64,000 nt of DNA from JBGLNJ01 sp034434835 (GCA_034434835.1 DAOTXX010000192.1:16467-80466); one strand, 5' to 3'; counted from the stretch's first letter, positions 1 through 9,299 are shown. Made by a program: numbers and translations. Notes: a model not told the origin generated them from the letters alone.

Positions 1-17
1 GCGCAACGCGAAACGCG

Positions 18-40
18 CCAATACCTAATACCCAAAACCT
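18..40. repeat. Heptanucleotide-periodic repeat upstream of sbcD
   Basis: Three degenerate 7-bp units of the type CCAATAC/CTAATAC/CCAAAAC sit immediately before the sbcD start. The same kind of 7- or 8-bp periodic sequence recurs at 4923, 18319, 45591 and 47641 with different unit sequences. Confidence 0.5.
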
Positions 41-43
41 TCG

Positions 44-1273
44 ATGAACATGACCCACCCCATCCGTGTGTTGCATTTTGCCGATATTCACATCGGCATG
101 GAAAACTATGGCCGGATCGATCCGGCCTCCGGCATTCATGGGCGCGTGATGGATTTTCTGCGCCGCTTTGACGAGGCGATCGAGTATGGCCTGGCTCACG
201 ATGCAGACCTGGTCATCTTTGCGGGCGACGCTTTCAAGACGCGCGATCCCAATCCAACGTATCAGCGTGAGTTTGCTCGCCGCGTCAAGCGGCTCTCCGA
301 TGCCAACATCCCCACAGTGCTGCTCGTGGGCAATCACGACCTGCCTGCGATGGAAAAAAAGGCCAACAGTCTGGACATCTTTCGCACGCTGGCCGTGCCG
401 AACGTGATCGTCGGGTGGCGCGACGAACTGTTCCATATCGAAACCCAACGCGGCCCGGTTCAGGTGGCCTGCGTGCCATATCCGATGCGGCAGCGGTTGC
501 TCGCGCGCGACGAGTATCGCGGCAAGAATCTGGAGGAACTCGACCGCGCGCTGACCGACATTGTGGGCGATCTGGTGCGCGGGCTGGCCGCGCAGCTTGA
601 CCCGGCGCTCCCTGCCGTGTTGGCCGGGCACTTTACCGTCGGCGGCGCCAAGTTCGGCTCGGAGCGCAGCGTCATGATCGGCAGCGACGTGGTTGTGCTC
701 AAGAGTGTGCTGGCCGATCCGGCCTGGGACTATGTCGCGCTCGGCCACATTCACAAGCATCAAGAGTTGAACGGCGGCGCGTATCCGGCCATCGTCTATC
801 CCGGCAGCCTGGAGCGGATTGACTTTGGCGAAGAGCGCGATCCAAAAGGTTTTTGTTGGGTCGAGCTGGCGCGCGGCGGGACGCGCTGGGAATTCGTCCC
901 GGTCAACGCGCGCCCGTTCGTCACGATCGGGGCTGACGCGCGCGACGCGGGCGATCCGACCCAGGCTGTGCTGGACGAGATCGGTCGCCGCGACGTGACC
1001 GAGGCCGTCGTGCGCGTGCAGGTCAAGCTCAGGGCGAATCAAGAGACGCAATTGCGCGAAAAGGATATCCTCGCTGCACTCAAGGATGCCGGTTACGTCG
1101 CCGCGATCAGCAAAGAGGTCGAGCGCGAAGCTCGCGCCCGACTGGGCGGCGCAGCGCCCGAAGGCCTGACGCCGCTTGAATTGCTGGAACGGTATCTCGA
1201 ATCCAAAGGGACGGAGCCTGAACGCACTCGACAGCTCATCGAGTCCGCCCGCACCCTCATCAGCGAAGCGTAA
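44..1273 (+). CDS. sbcD: Exonuclease subunit SbcD (Mre11-like)
   Basis: Metallophosphoesterase-type nuclease subunit of the SbcCD complex, which opens hairpins and processes blocked double-strand ends together with the SbcC ATPase. The 409-residue product shows the ordered metal-binding motifs of the family: D14-I-H16 near the N-terminus, AGD near residue 61, GNHD near 97, GHF near 195 and GHIHKH near 234. The C-terminal 130 residues fit the capping/SbcC-contact region. Length is normal. The ATG at 44 has no clear Shine-Dalgarno sequence, and an ATG at 50 is an equally possible start. It lies 31 bp upstream of sbcC in the same direction, so the two form an operon. Confidence 0.93.
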   Translation: MNMTHPIRVLHFADIHIGMENYGRIDPASGIHGRVMDFLRRFDEAIEYGLAHDADLVIFAGDAFKTRDPNPTYQREFARRVKRLSDANIPTVLLVGNHDLPAMEKKANSLDIFRTLAVPNVIVGWRDELFHIETQRGPVQVACVPYPMRQRLLARDEYRGKNLEELDRALTDIVGDLVRGLAAQLDPALPAVLAGHFTVGGAKFGSERSVMIGSDVVVLKSVLADPAWDYVALGHIHKHQELNGGAYPAIVYPGSLERIDFGEERDPKGFCWVELARGGTRWEFVPVNARPFVTIGADARDAGDPTQAVLDEIGRRDVTEAVVRVQVKLRANQETQLREKDILAALKDAGYVAAISKEVEREARARLGGAAPEGLTPLELLERYLESKGTEPERTRQLIESARTLISEA

Positions 1274-1304
1274 ATAGAACAGAATACGCAACACGTCATA
1301 CATC

Positions 1305-3854
1305 ATGATTCCACTTGCACTCGCTCTCCACAACTTTATGCCCTACCGCGATCCTGCGCCGCTCGACTTTGCCGGCATCCACGTCGCCTGCCTGGCCGGC
1401 GATAACGGCGCAGGCAAGTCCGCGCTGCTCGACGCAATGACCTGGGCGCTGTGGGGCCGCGCCCGCGCCCGGCGCGACGACGAGTTGATCCATCAAGGCC
1501 AGACCGAAATGTCGGTCGAGTTCAGCTTTGCACTGGAAAGTAACACCTACCGTGTGGTCCGCGCGCGCAAGGGCGGCACGCATGGTGCCAGCGCGCTCGA
1601 CCTGCAAGTTCAAGCGCCTGCCGGCGGCTTTCGCACGCTGGCCGAGCCGACCATGCGCGAGACGCAGGCCAAGATCAATCGCCTGCTCAAGCTGGACTAT
1701 GACACGTTCATCAACTCATCCTTCCTCTTGCAGAACCGCGCCGACGAGTTCACCGTCAAGACGCCCGCCGAGCGCAAGCAAGTCCTGGCCGACATTCTCG
1801 GCTTGGGGCAATGGGCGATCTACGAAGAGCGCGTCAAAGATCGGATCAAGAACATCGAGGAGGACATCCGCCGGATAGACTCGCGTCTGAGCGAGATCGA
1901 AGCCGAGATCGCCCGCCGCTCTGATTATGAAGCCGAGTTGCGCCAAGCCCAAAGTGTCGCGCTCGATATGGCCGAAGCGCTGCGTCAGGCTGAAGCAGCG
2001 CTGGCACAACTCCAACACGCTGCGCTGGAATTGCGCAACCTCGAGGCGCAATCGGCCGACCTGGGCGCGCGCATCGCCCAGGCGCAAAGCGAGCTGGAAC
2101 GCATCGCGCGCGAGCGTGCCGAAGCTCAAGCGCGGCTGGAGGAATTTCATCGCGCGCTGGCCGAGCGCGAAAGCATCCAGGCCGGCTTTGCCGCACTCCA
2201 GGCTGCACGCGCGGCCAACGACGCGCTCAACCTCAAACTGGGGCAGCTCGTACAACTGAACGAGCGCAAAAACCAGCTCGAAGCGGCAATTGCCGACGAG
2301 CGCCACGCGCTCGAAACTGAATTACAACTGGCAGCCCAAGCCCTGGCCGATCTCGAAACGCGGCTGGCCGACCTGGCGCTGGAGGCGGAACTGATTACAC
2401 TTCAGCAGCAAGCGCAAGCGATCCAGTCTCAAGTGGATCAGGCCCAGGCCACCCGCCGCCAACTGGACGAATTGGTGCAAGATGTGGCCGACCGTCGTGC
2501 GCAAAACGCCGCGCTCAAACGCGAGATGGACTTGCTCATGAGCCGCATGGACGCGATCCAGTCCGTCGGCGCGGTGTGTCCCACCTGCGGGCGCGCGCTG
2601 GTTGAAGAGGAGCGCGCGCGCTTGCTTTCCGAGTGGCAGGCCGAAGGCAAAGCGATGGGCGATACCTGGCGCGCGAACAAAGTGACCATCGAGCAGGCCG
2701 CCGCCCGGCAAAGCGAATTGGAAGCCACCCTCACCCAGGCCGAAGCCGAGACACGGCGATTGCCCGCTCTTGAAAAGCAGATCGTCCTGCTGGAAACGCG
2801 CTACACGGCTGCGATTGATGCTGCCGCCGTGATCGAAGACAGACGCGCCGGGTACACGGTGTTGCAGCAGCGCCTGGCCCAGCAAGATTACGCGCACGAC
2901 CAGCAAACGGAACTGGCAAATGTGTTGGATGAGCTAGCCGTGCTGGGCTATGATGCAAGCGAGCACCAACGCTTGCGAGGTGAGATCACTCGCCTTTCTG
3001 AATTCGAGCTGCGCCAGGCCCAACTCGATTCGGCGCAGTCCGGCATTGCCGAGGCCGAAACGCGATTGGCCGCGTTGGCTGAAGCTCAGGCGCGCTGGAC
3101 CTCTGCGCTGGAATCCGACCGCGCCCGTCGCGCCGAGATGGACGCCCAGGCCAGCGCCTTGCGCGCTCAACTGGCCGACGCGCCGCGCGTTCAGCGCCAG
3201 GCCGACGAAGCCCGCGCGCGAGAGCGCGTTGCGCGCGAACGTGTGGGCGCGGCTCAGCAAAAGTTGGCCGCCTGTGACGCGCTGGCCCGTCAGAAACAGA
3301 CCCAATTGATCGAGCGCGACAAGCTGGCTCAAGACAAGGATGTGTACGAGGAGCTGCGCCTGGCATTCAGCAAAAAGGGTGTGCCCGCGCTGATCATCGA
3401 GACGGCGATCCCGGAGATCGAGGACGATGCGAACGCGCTGCTAGCGCGCATCACCGCCGGCCGGATGCACATCCGGTTCGACACGCAACGCGAGACGGTC
3501 AAAGGCGAAACCGTCGAGACGCTCGACATCAAGATCGCGGACGAGCTGGGCACACGTCCCTACGAAAATTTCTCTGGCGGCGAACAGTTCCGCGTCAACT
3601 TTGCCATCCGCATCGCGCTGAGCAAACTGCTGGCTCGACGTGCGGGTGCGCAGTTGCAGACGCTGGTGATTGACGAAGGCTTTGGTCAGTTGGACGCCTC
3701 GGGTCGGGAGCGGTTGGTGGAAGCGATCAACGCCATCCAGCAGGACTTTGCGCGCATCCTCGTCGTCACGCACGTCGAAGAGCTACGCGATGCCTTCCCT
3801 GCGCGGATCGAGATCACCAAGACCCCACAGGGCAGCCAGATCAATGTGGCATGA
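1305..3854 (+). CDS. sbcC: Exonuclease subunit SbcC (Rad50-like ATPase)
   Basis: SMC-like ATPase that clamps DNA and drives the SbcD nuclease. Of 849 residues, the N-terminal part carries the Walker A motif GDNGAGKS near residue 32. Two long Gln/Ala/Arg/Glu-rich coiled coils follow, separated by a zinc hook C425-P-T-C428. The C-terminal part carries the ABC signature FSGGEQ (S757) and Walker B LVIDEGFG (D790, E791). The order N-ATPase, coil, hook, coil, C-ATPase is diagnostic. The protein is shorter than E. coli SbcC (about 1050) because the coils are shorter, which is common outside proteobacteria. It follows sbcD closely and probably shares its transcript. Confidence 0.93.
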   Translation: MIPLALALHNFMPYRDPAPLDFAGIHVACLAGDNGAGKSALLDAMTWALWGRARARRDDELIHQGQTEMSVEFSFALESNTYRVVRARKGGTHGASALDLQVQAPAGGFRTLAEPTMRETQAKINRLLKLDYDTFINSSFLLQNRADEFTVKTPAERKQVLADILGLGQWAIYEERVKDRIKNIEEDIRRIDSRLSEIEAEIARRSDYEAELRQAQSVALDMAEALRQAEAALAQLQHAALELRNLEAQSADLGARIAQAQSELERIARERAEAQARLEEFHRALAERESIQAGFAALQAARAANDALNLKLGQLVQLNERKNQLEAAIADERHALETELQLAAQALADLETRLADLALEAELITLQQQAQAIQSQVDQAQATRRQLDELVQDVADRRAQNAALKREMDLLMSRMDAIQSVGAVCPTCGRALVEEERARLLSEWQAEGKAMGDTWRANKVTIEQAAARQSELEATLTQAEAETRRLPALEKQIVLLETRYTAAIDAAAVIEDRRAGYTVLQQRLAQQDYAHDQQTELANVLDELAVLGYDASEHQRLRGEITRLSEFELRQAQLDSAQSGIAEAETRLAALAEAQARWTSALESDRARRAEMDAQASALRAQLADAPRVQRQADEARARERVARERVGAAQQKLAACDALARQKQTQLIERDKLAQDKDVYEELRLAFSKKGVPALIIETAIPEIEDDANALLARITAGRMHIRFDTQRETVKGETVETLDIKIADELGTRPYENFSGGEQFRVNFAIRIALSKLLARRAGAQLQTLVIDEGFGQLDASGRERLVEAINAIQQDFARILVVTHVEELRDAFPARIEITKTPQGSQINVA

Positions 3855-3865
3855 TGGTCACCCCG

Positions 3866-3893
3866 TTGTCTTTTGCGTGATTCCTGATAAAAT
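3866..3893 (+). promoter_or_regulatory. Promoter for the UPF0175/DUF3368 module
   Basis: TTGTCT (3866-3871), a 16-bp spacer and TAAAAT (3888-3893) preceded by TGA, giving an extended -10 element. It lies between the sbcC stop and the antitoxin start. Confidence 0.5.
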
Positions 3894-3956
3894 CTCCGCA
3901 TTGGAGTAGTGTGGTGAGAGGAGTGTGCGCTTCTCTGTGCCAGGGAGCAAGAGTCT

Positions 3957-4226
3957 ATGGAAAAGGTCATGATCGAAATCCCTGAAGATCTCGTGCAAGA
4001 GTTCAGGCTGTACCAAGATAGGTTGAGAGAGGTCATCCTCCTGGGAGTGCTTCAGTTAAAAGTTCAGGAGGCACTTTTAATGTACAGGCGGGGACTGGTG
4101 TCATTGGAACGGGCGAGTGAACTGGCGGGGGTCTCCAGTCAGGAGATGATCCGTCAGGCAAGGGCCTTGGGGATTCAACCGCGCTGGTCTGAACAGATGG
4201 TGCAAGAGGAACTGGCGTGCGAGTAG
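3957..4226 (+). CDS. UPF0175 family antitoxin-like protein
   Basis: Small 89-residue protein with the UPF0175 layout. The first 20 residues are a beta-strand/helix start (EKVMIEIPEDL), followed by helices rich in Leu/Ala/Arg and the phrase LVSLERASELAGVSSQEM, which resembles a helix-turn-helix of the kind seen in these putative antitoxins. UPF0175 genes are typically paired with a DUF3368 PIN-like gene, and such a gene starts 10 bp before this stop codon. The start ATG follows GGGAG about 10 bp upstream. It is probably an autoregulatory antitoxin; whether it still has a working partner is doubtful because the next gene is cut short. Confidence 0.75.
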   Translation: MEKVMIEIPEDLVQEFRLYQDRLREVILLGVLQLKVQEALLMYRRGLVSLERASELAGVSSQEMIRQARALGIQPRWSEQMVQEELACE

Positions 4227-4522
4227 TTGCCAATGCAGGACCTCTTGTGGCTCTCGGCCGGCTCGGTCTGGTTCATCTGTTACGCCGACTGTATGGACCA
4301 GTGCTGATACCTTCGGCAGTGTACGAGGAGGTTGTGATCCAGGGTCTAAAGTCGGAGCATCCCGATGCCAGCATCGTAGAGCTGGCTGTGACCCGCCAAG
4401 AATTAACAGTGGTGCATATGGATGACGCCGACCTCTCGGAGACGGTGCGTGCTTTATCGCTTGGTTTGCAGCCTGCGGGAGGTTGGCTCATGCAACCTCG
4501 ATGCGATCGAGTGCAAAGGTAA
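4217..4522 (+). pseudogene. DUF3368 PIN-like toxin, 3'-truncated
   Basis: Starts with GTG overlapping the antitoxin stop by 10 bp, with AGAGGA ahead. The first ~85 residues match the DUF3368/PIN-like pattern: an N-terminal strand with ANAGPLVALGRLG (the usual D is replaced by N in 'VANAG'), then LLRRLYGPVLIPSAVYEEVV. Family members normally run 150-160 residues and carry a second acidic cluster (DxGEAEAI type) and a third (LLIDE type). Here the similarity stops near residue 85, just before the second cluster, and the frame ends after 16 unrelated residues where the convergent HypA-like gene begins. Probably inactive; the truncation point is near 4470. Confidence 0.65.
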
Positions 4523-4850
4523 TGTCCGGCGGGACCAAAATACCCACCCCGCCGCAATTGGGACACATCCCCAATTCGTCGGAGGATTCATAGCGCAGGC
4601 CGCAGCAATCCCAACAAATAAACCGGCTGGGCGCCACAGTTGTCACCAGCGTCGCGCCTTGAGCCAATGTCCCAGGCGTGAGCGCGGCCAGAGCTTCTCG
4701 AACTTCTTGCAACGCCTCAGCAGAACGGTCATACAGCGTTAGATGCAGCGCAGTGATCCGCATCGCGCCGCGCGTGCGCGCCTCGGCCAGCGCCTGCTCC
4801 AACATGGCCCTCACTCGCTCCAATTGACCCACGATCCACTCGACCCCCAA
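4488..4850 (-). CDS. HypA-like zinc protein (hydrogenase maturation family)
   Basis: HypA proteins deliver nickel to NiFe hydrogenases and carry a structural zinc. The 120-residue product has the HypA topology: an N-terminal helix, then ITALHLTLYD, then a zinc loop with two Cys pairs (CWDCC about 40 residues before the end, and CPNC), then a hydrophobic C-terminal strand. The canonical N-terminal Met-His-Glu nickel-binding start is not visible. The open frame begins with TTG (4850), preceded in frame by ATT. No other hydrogenase gene is in the window. It may therefore be a HypA relative with another role or a remnant; family membership is better supported than function. Confidence 0.65.
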   Translation of the reverse strand: MGVEWIVGQLERVRAMLEQALAEARTRGAMRITALHLTLYDRSAEALQEVREALAALTPGTLAQGATLVTTVAPSRFICWDCCGLRYESSDELGMCPNCGGVGILVPPDITFALDRIEVA

Positions 4851-4870
4851 GTTTTGTCCAATGCGGATCG

Positions 4871-4900
4871 GATTATAGACGCAAAAACGTCAAACGCCAA
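4871..4900 (-). promoter_or_regulatory. Putative promoter for the HypA-like gene
   Basis: On the minus strand TTGGCG (4895-4900), an 18-bp spacer and TATAAT (4871-4876), about 20 bp before the proposed TTG start. The -35 region falls in repeat-like sequence related to the neighbouring heptads. Confidence 0.4.
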
Positions 4901-4922
4901 GTCCTGCCACTCTCTACATGAT

Positions 4923-4964
4923 GACGTTTGACGTTTCACGTTTGACGCTTCACGCTTCACGGCC
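4923..4964. repeat. Heptanucleotide tandem repeat overlapping a gene end
   Basis: Six 7-bp units (GACGTTT, GACGTTT, CACGTTT, GACGCTT, CACGCTT, CACGGCC). The last units contain the stop codon of the minus-strand DUF362 gene at 4957-4959. Confidence 0.7.
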
Positions 4965-7900
4965 TGACGACAACCGGCAGCCACACCTGCCATGGCACCA
5001 CCATCACCACCTGGCGCGTGATCGGCCCCAAAATGCTTCCGACGATGGTGGCCGTATTCGTGAACCGATCGCCTCGCTGAATCGTCGCGGTTGGGCTGAG
5101 CGCATAGCTCAACCGGACGAATTCTCCGCTGGTCACAGTGCCCGTCCAAAGGATGCTTTCTCCTGACCAAACGGGCTGCGGTCCGCGGTCGGCTGTCAAT
5201 GTCTCCGTCAGGACGGCCAGCCCCATGGGCGTCGCATCGGTGATCGCGGCGTTGGCTGCCAGGTTGCCTGTGTTGCTAATCAGCACACTATACGAGATCA
5301 CTTGAAGGGACGCGAGTTCTGTATCAGAAAGAATCAGCATGGTGCTCCACGCGCCCGACTTGCGCGAAGTGATCAGCACCGGGGCAGGCTCGGTCAAGAC
5401 CGTCATGAACGCCTGCCAGTCCTCATCGCCCCACGTGCCCTGCTGCGGCGCGATCGTCCGCGCGCGGAAAAAATACGTATGGCCGTGCTGGCCGGTGAAC
5501 GTGCCGGAAATGTCATGCGTGCTGGACAGCCAATCGGTCCACATCCCCTCCTCGCCATCGCGCACCTGGACCTGAAACGTCCCGACGCCGGTCACGTTTT
5601 CTGGCCTGACCCAGGTGACGGTGAACGTCGCGCTCTCGACGAAACTCGGCAGCGGCTCGACGCGCGCATCGGGCGCCTGGCAGTTGATCGGACGGATCGC
5701 CGCCAGCGTGTTCCCCCGGCCATCCAGATAGACGACCGAGATATTTTCCTGCGCTCGACCGCCAACCGGCAGTGAGGCGGAGAATGGCTGCGCCGGATCG
5801 ATCGAAACATCCCAACGCGCCAGTTGCGCGCAAGTCACGCGATCCCACACAAACAATTTGCTTTCGGAGGCGCTTCGCGCGGCGGTGCTGTGCGCGCTGA
5901 CGATGAAATCCCCACCGCTCTGGCGCAAAGCGAGTGCGGCTTCAGAAGTGGCTGCTGAAAACACGCCCGTCGAAGCGATTGGGTACCAGTACTCGTGCCA
6001 GGTCAAACTCTGCCCGGCGGGAAACGTCGCCCAATCCCAAAACGCCGGGGCGACCCCGCCGTGCAGCTCGACGTAGGTCGAGCCATCATCCGTCCACGTG
6101 CCCGGATCGATCTGGTAGCTCGAATTGGGCCGGCCCATGCCAAAGCCCTTGACGCCGCGCGCGATGTTCGAGGGAAAGACGCGCGCCACACCTTCGTCCG
6201 CAGCGGTGTCATAGACGCCGATGAAATCCGCGGCCGCGTGAGGGTGCTCGAAAAAGCCCAACCACTCGCGCCAGTCGCCCAGTCGGGAAAAGTTGACGCC
6301 CTCGTGAAAAGGCCAGGGGAAACTGCAATCGGACGTGGTGTGGGTCCATCCAGCGCACCAGCCAAAGTGCTCGGCGTCGCCGGTCGAGTGAACGGCCATC
6401 TCGGGCGAATTGAAAATCCAGCGCAGCTCGTGGCCGACTGTGTTGGCCGCGCCGGGCGCCAGCATCGCATTCAGCCAGAACTTGGCGTTCACGTCAGCCG
6501 CGGTGGGATTTTCCAAATGCGGACTGACCTGGAGGTAAGCGCGATCGGCCGGCAGAAACAGATCGATCGCAGCGCGCAAACGATCGGTCGCCTGCGCGTC
6601 GCGCACCGTCACCGTGATGCCCGCGGTCGAGGTCACGACGCTCCACGCCCACGGCCGGCCCCATTCGTAACCGTGCTCGTCCACCGGCAGCCCCCATTCG
6701 ATGCCCCCAACAGCCAGCCACCAGCCTTGCTCCGTCGGCCCCCAGTGCGTCGGCTTGAGGACAAGGTTCTGATACAGCTCGTTGTGGCCGGTCGGCTTGA
6801 AAATCATTTGATACACTCGCCCGCCCAGTTCCGGCAAAAGCGTCACGCGCAAATAGTCGTTCTCCATGACCAGCAGCGTGTACGTGTAGGGGACGATAGG
6901 AAATGGATCATAGTTGCCCCAATCCAGCCAGTGATAGGTGTATGGCCCGTTCGAGCGGATTTGAAGATACGGCGCGAAAGAGTAGGTGGGGATGGCGATG
7001 CTGGCGACCTGGAACATGGCGGCGCCCGGCGTAACAGACTGCAAAACCGTGACCGTGACGCTGTCCTCGGCGTCGTTGAGCGCGCGGTCGTAAGCAATGG
7101 CGCGCAATGTGATGACTTGGCCCTGATACTGACTCAGGTCAACCGTCGCCTGATACGGCGCGCTCGTCGCAATCGCCAACAGGTCATCGCCCGCATAGAA
7201 TTCGACCCGCGCTACAGCCCGATCGTCCTCAGCAGTTGCGCGGACGGTCGTCGTGGTCGTGACGAACGAGAGGTGGGTCGGCGCGGTGAGATGAACAGCC
7301 GGCGGCGTGGACTCGGCACGTTGAGCGGGTGGGTTGCCATACGGCGCAGGGAAATCACGTCGGGCCTGGCTCACGCGCGCGCCCCGCACCGTGATCTGCG
7401 AGACATCGCTCGTACCCAGTCCGGCGTTCGAGGCCAGCCCCAGATACGGGATGGTCGCCGGGTCATAGCCCATCACCAGCGCGCCCACAGTGTCCACCGC
7501 CACCGCATCGGCGCCGGCCAGGATCAACCGCATCGGCGGATCGATCAGCGTCCCGCCGATCGGCCCATCCGTCATGCCGCGCAGTCCATCCACCACGACA
7601 AAATCCAGGCGGCGCGCCAGGTTCAAATCCACAATGTGTCGCTTCAAGTCATCAGGCCCATGCTCCAGCTGCCCCTTGAACATATTGGAGCCAGAGCTGT
7701 GATAAATATCGGAAGGCGCGATGCCAATTTGATTCTTGAGTCCCAGCGTCACCCCGGCGAGAAAATGATTCTTGAGCACCGGTACGCCGATGACAACGTC
7801 CGCTTCCATCACGACGCGCGGCAGCCAATACGAATTCCAGATCAGGCCGTTGGGAATGTTGACCTGCGTGACGAGCGCCGGGTCATGTTGATCCAACCCA

Positions 7901-8403
7901 CCCGTGTCGTTCAAGTCAACCAACGGCGCGCCGGTCTCGTCGTCCACCATGTCGCCATTGGCATCATAGCCGCACACACGGAACGCGCGCACCGTTGCGC
8001 CTCGCGCATCGTGTCCATCCCGATATTGAGCCGCACCGTCGGCGACGATGACCTGTCCCGCGCCGGCCTCCCGCGCCATGCGCACCAACGCCCGGACCAC
8101 GCGCGGGTCCGTCGTATAGCCCTCGCCCGGCAGCGCATCCCAGACCAGGTTGGGCTTGAGGACGACCGTATCGCTCACCTGGACGACTGCGCTCAATCCG
8201 CCTGCCGCGCTCACCGCCTGCCGCACCATCGCCTCGACCTGAGCATCTGGGATGGGTGACTCGGTTGCGCGCGCGATGGCGACAGTCGCCGCGCCGGTCG
8301 CCGGGTCCGCGTAAAGACGTTCGGCTTGCTGCTGCAGCCAGCTCACGCTGCCGATCAACCCCAGCAGCAACAACGAGACCCACAATCTCCAAGGCCGCTT
8401 CAT
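4957..8403 (-). CDS. Secreted DUF362 / DUF5107 multidomain protein
   Basis: 1148 residues starting at the ATG at 8403, preceded by GGAGGTGGAG. The open frame continues upstream to 9168, but that part is antisense-frame overlap with the permease gene. N-terminus: a hydrophobic export segment (VSLLLLGLIGSVSWL). Residues ~45-355 are a DUF362 domain (VVLKPNLVW, DVVIGVPVLKNH, AVDTVGALVMGYDP). An Ig-like domain follows at ~365-450, then a DUF5107-like beta-rich domain from ~500 to ~830 (NDYLRVTLLPELGGRV), a fibronectin-like segment from ~930 and a DUF11-like stalk. The last residues are WLPVVVRP, a tail shared with other secreted proteins here. The substrate is unknown. It lies 17 bp downstream of the permease and is probably co-transcribed with it. 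Confidence 0.75.
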   Translation of the reverse strand: MKRPWRLWVSLLLLGLIGSVSWLQQQAERLYADPATGAATVAIARATESPIPDAQVEAMVRQAVSAAGGLSAVVQVSDTVVLKPNLVWDALPGEGYTTDPRVVRALVRMAREAGAGQVIVADGAAQYRDGHDARGATVRAFRVCGYDANGDMVDDETGAPLVDLNDTGGLDQHDPALVTQVNIPNGLIWNSYWLPRVVMEADVVIGVPVLKNHFLAGVTLGLKNQIGIAPSDIYHSSGSNMFKGQLEHGPDDLKRHIVDLNLARRLDFVVVDGLRGMTDGPIGGTLIDPPMRLILAGADAVAVDTVGALVMGYDPATIPYLGLASNAGLGTSDVSQITVRGARVSQARRDFPAPYGNPPAQRAESTPPAVHLTAPTHLSFVTTTTTVRATAEDDRAVARVEFYAGDDLLAIATSAPYQATVDLSQYQGQVITLRAIAYDRALNDAEDSVTVTVLQSVTPGAAMFQVASIAIPTYSFAPYLQIRSNGPYTYHWLDWGNYDPFPIVPYTYTLLVMENDYLRVTLLPELGGRVYQMIFKPTGHNELYQNLVLKPTHWGPTEQGWWLAVGGIEWGLPVDEHGYEWGRPWAWSVVTSTAGITVTVRDAQATDRLRAAIDLFLPADRAYLQVSPHLENPTAADVNAKFWLNAMLAPGAANTVGHELRWIFNSPEMAVHSTGDAEHFGWCAGWTHTTSDCSFPWPFHEGVNFSRLGDWREWLGFFEHPHAAADFIGVYDTAADEGVARVFPSNIARGVKGFGMGRPNSSYQIDPGTWTDDGSTYVELHGGVAPAFWDWATFPAGQSLTWHEYWYPIASTGVFSAATSEAALALRQSGGDFIVSAHSTAARSASESKLFVWDRVTCAQLARWDVSIDPAQPFSASLPVGGRAQENISVVYLDGRGNTLAAIRPINCQAPDARVEPLPSFVESATFTVTWVRPENVTGVGTFQVQVRDGEEGMWTDWLSSTHDISGTFTGQHGHTYFFRARTIAPQQGTWGDEDWQAFMTVLTEPAPVLITSRKSGAWSTMLILSDTELASLQVISYSVLISNTGNLAANAAITDATPMGLAVLTETLTADRGPQPVWSGESILWTGTVTSGEFVRLSYALSPTATIQRGDRFTNTATIVGSILGPITRQVVMVVPWQVWLPVVVRP

Positions 8404-8420
8404 CTCCACCTCCACGGCGT

Positions 8421-9299
8421 CTACTGCCCCAACATCAAGCCCACGATCGCCGCGCCAATGACGATGTAAACGACATAGGCGATCAAGGCGCGGCGATTGA
8501 GCAGGCTGCCCACCGCCGCCAGCGCCGTCACGCGCGTGGCCGGGCCAGAAAGCAAAAACGCCAACGCCGCGCCAGACCCCAGGCCCATCTGCGTCAGCCC
8601 GGCCAGAATCGGCACCGCGCTCCCGCCGCAGGCATACAACGGGACGCCCAAGATGCCCGCCGCCAGCACGCCGATCCAACGGCTCTGTCCAATGAGCCAC
8701 GTCACCCAACTCGAAGGCACGATCACCTGGATCGCCGCCGAAAGGATCACCCCGGCGATGAACGTCAGGCCGATCCAATCGAGCATCCGAATCACGTCGG
8801 CCACGAATCGTTTCCACGTGAATGGAGGTCGCACAGCAGAGGGCGACGAGATAGTCGAAGGTTGAAGGAACAAAGTAGATGGCATTCTTGTGGCGACCCA
8901 TCCCACGACCAAACTGAGGACCAACATTCCTACCAGGTGCGCCAGAGCCAGTCGCGCGCCCAAACCGCCGAGGACGAGGAAAAAGAGTTGCGGGTTCACC
9001 ATCGAAGAGGCGACCAGAAAGGCCAGCACCGGGCCAGGCGAAGCACCCTCGCGCAAAAGCTGCCCCAGCATCGGCACAGTGCCATAGGTCGAAAGCGGCG
9101 AAAGGCCGCCCACGCAGGCCGCGCCCAAGATCGAAATCGGACTGCTCCGACTGAGGCAGGCCAACCATCGCCGCAGATCCAACTGACCCAGCAGCGCTGC
9201 CAGCAATACGCCGCCGATCACATACGGGCCGAGCTGAATCACTTGGCGCCAGGCTGTGATGGAGATCAGCACCAGAGTCGAGCGGAGATCGGTCACCAT
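8421..9299 (-). CDS. Predicted permease, UPF0718/DUF318 (ArsP-like) family
   Basis: 292-residue integral membrane protein with about eight hydrophobic spans in two halves separated by a hydrophilic loop at ~125-165. The family pattern is visible: GPYVIGGVLLAALLG near the start, GGLSPLSTYGTVPML in the first half and YACGGSAVPILAGL with LSGPATRVTALAAVG in the second. Relatives include ArsP organoarsenical exporters and many permeases of unknown substrate, and nothing here points to arsenic. The ATG at 9299 has only a weak ribosome-binding site. It is the first gene of a two-gene minus-strand unit with the DUF362 protein. Confidence 0.8.
   Translation of the reverse strand: MVTDLRSTLVLISITAWRQVIQLGPYVIGGVLLAALLGQLDLRRWLACLSRSSPISILGAACVGGLSPLSTYGTVPMLGQLLREGASPGPVLAFLVASSMVNPQLFFLVLGGLGARLALAHLVGMLVLSLVVGWVATRMPSTLFLQPSTISSPSAVRPPFTWKRFVADVIRMLDWIGLTFIAGVILSAAIQVIVPSSWVTWLIGQSRWIGVLAAGILGVPLYACGGSAVPILAGLTQMGLGSGAALAFLLSGPATRVTALAAVGSLLNRRALIAYVVYIVIGAAIVGLMLGQ

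Noticed and set aside
5995..8259. Long plus-strand open frame opposite the DUF362 gene
   Set aside because: Arg/His/Gln-rich translation with no domain pattern, a product of GC-rich codon bias opposite a real gene.
8404..9168. Upstream continuation of the DUF362 open frame for about 250 more residues
   Set aside because: It overlaps the permease gene on the same strand in another frame. The sequence is Arg/Gly-rich with no motif, whereas the ATG at 8403 has a strong ribosome site and a signal sequence.
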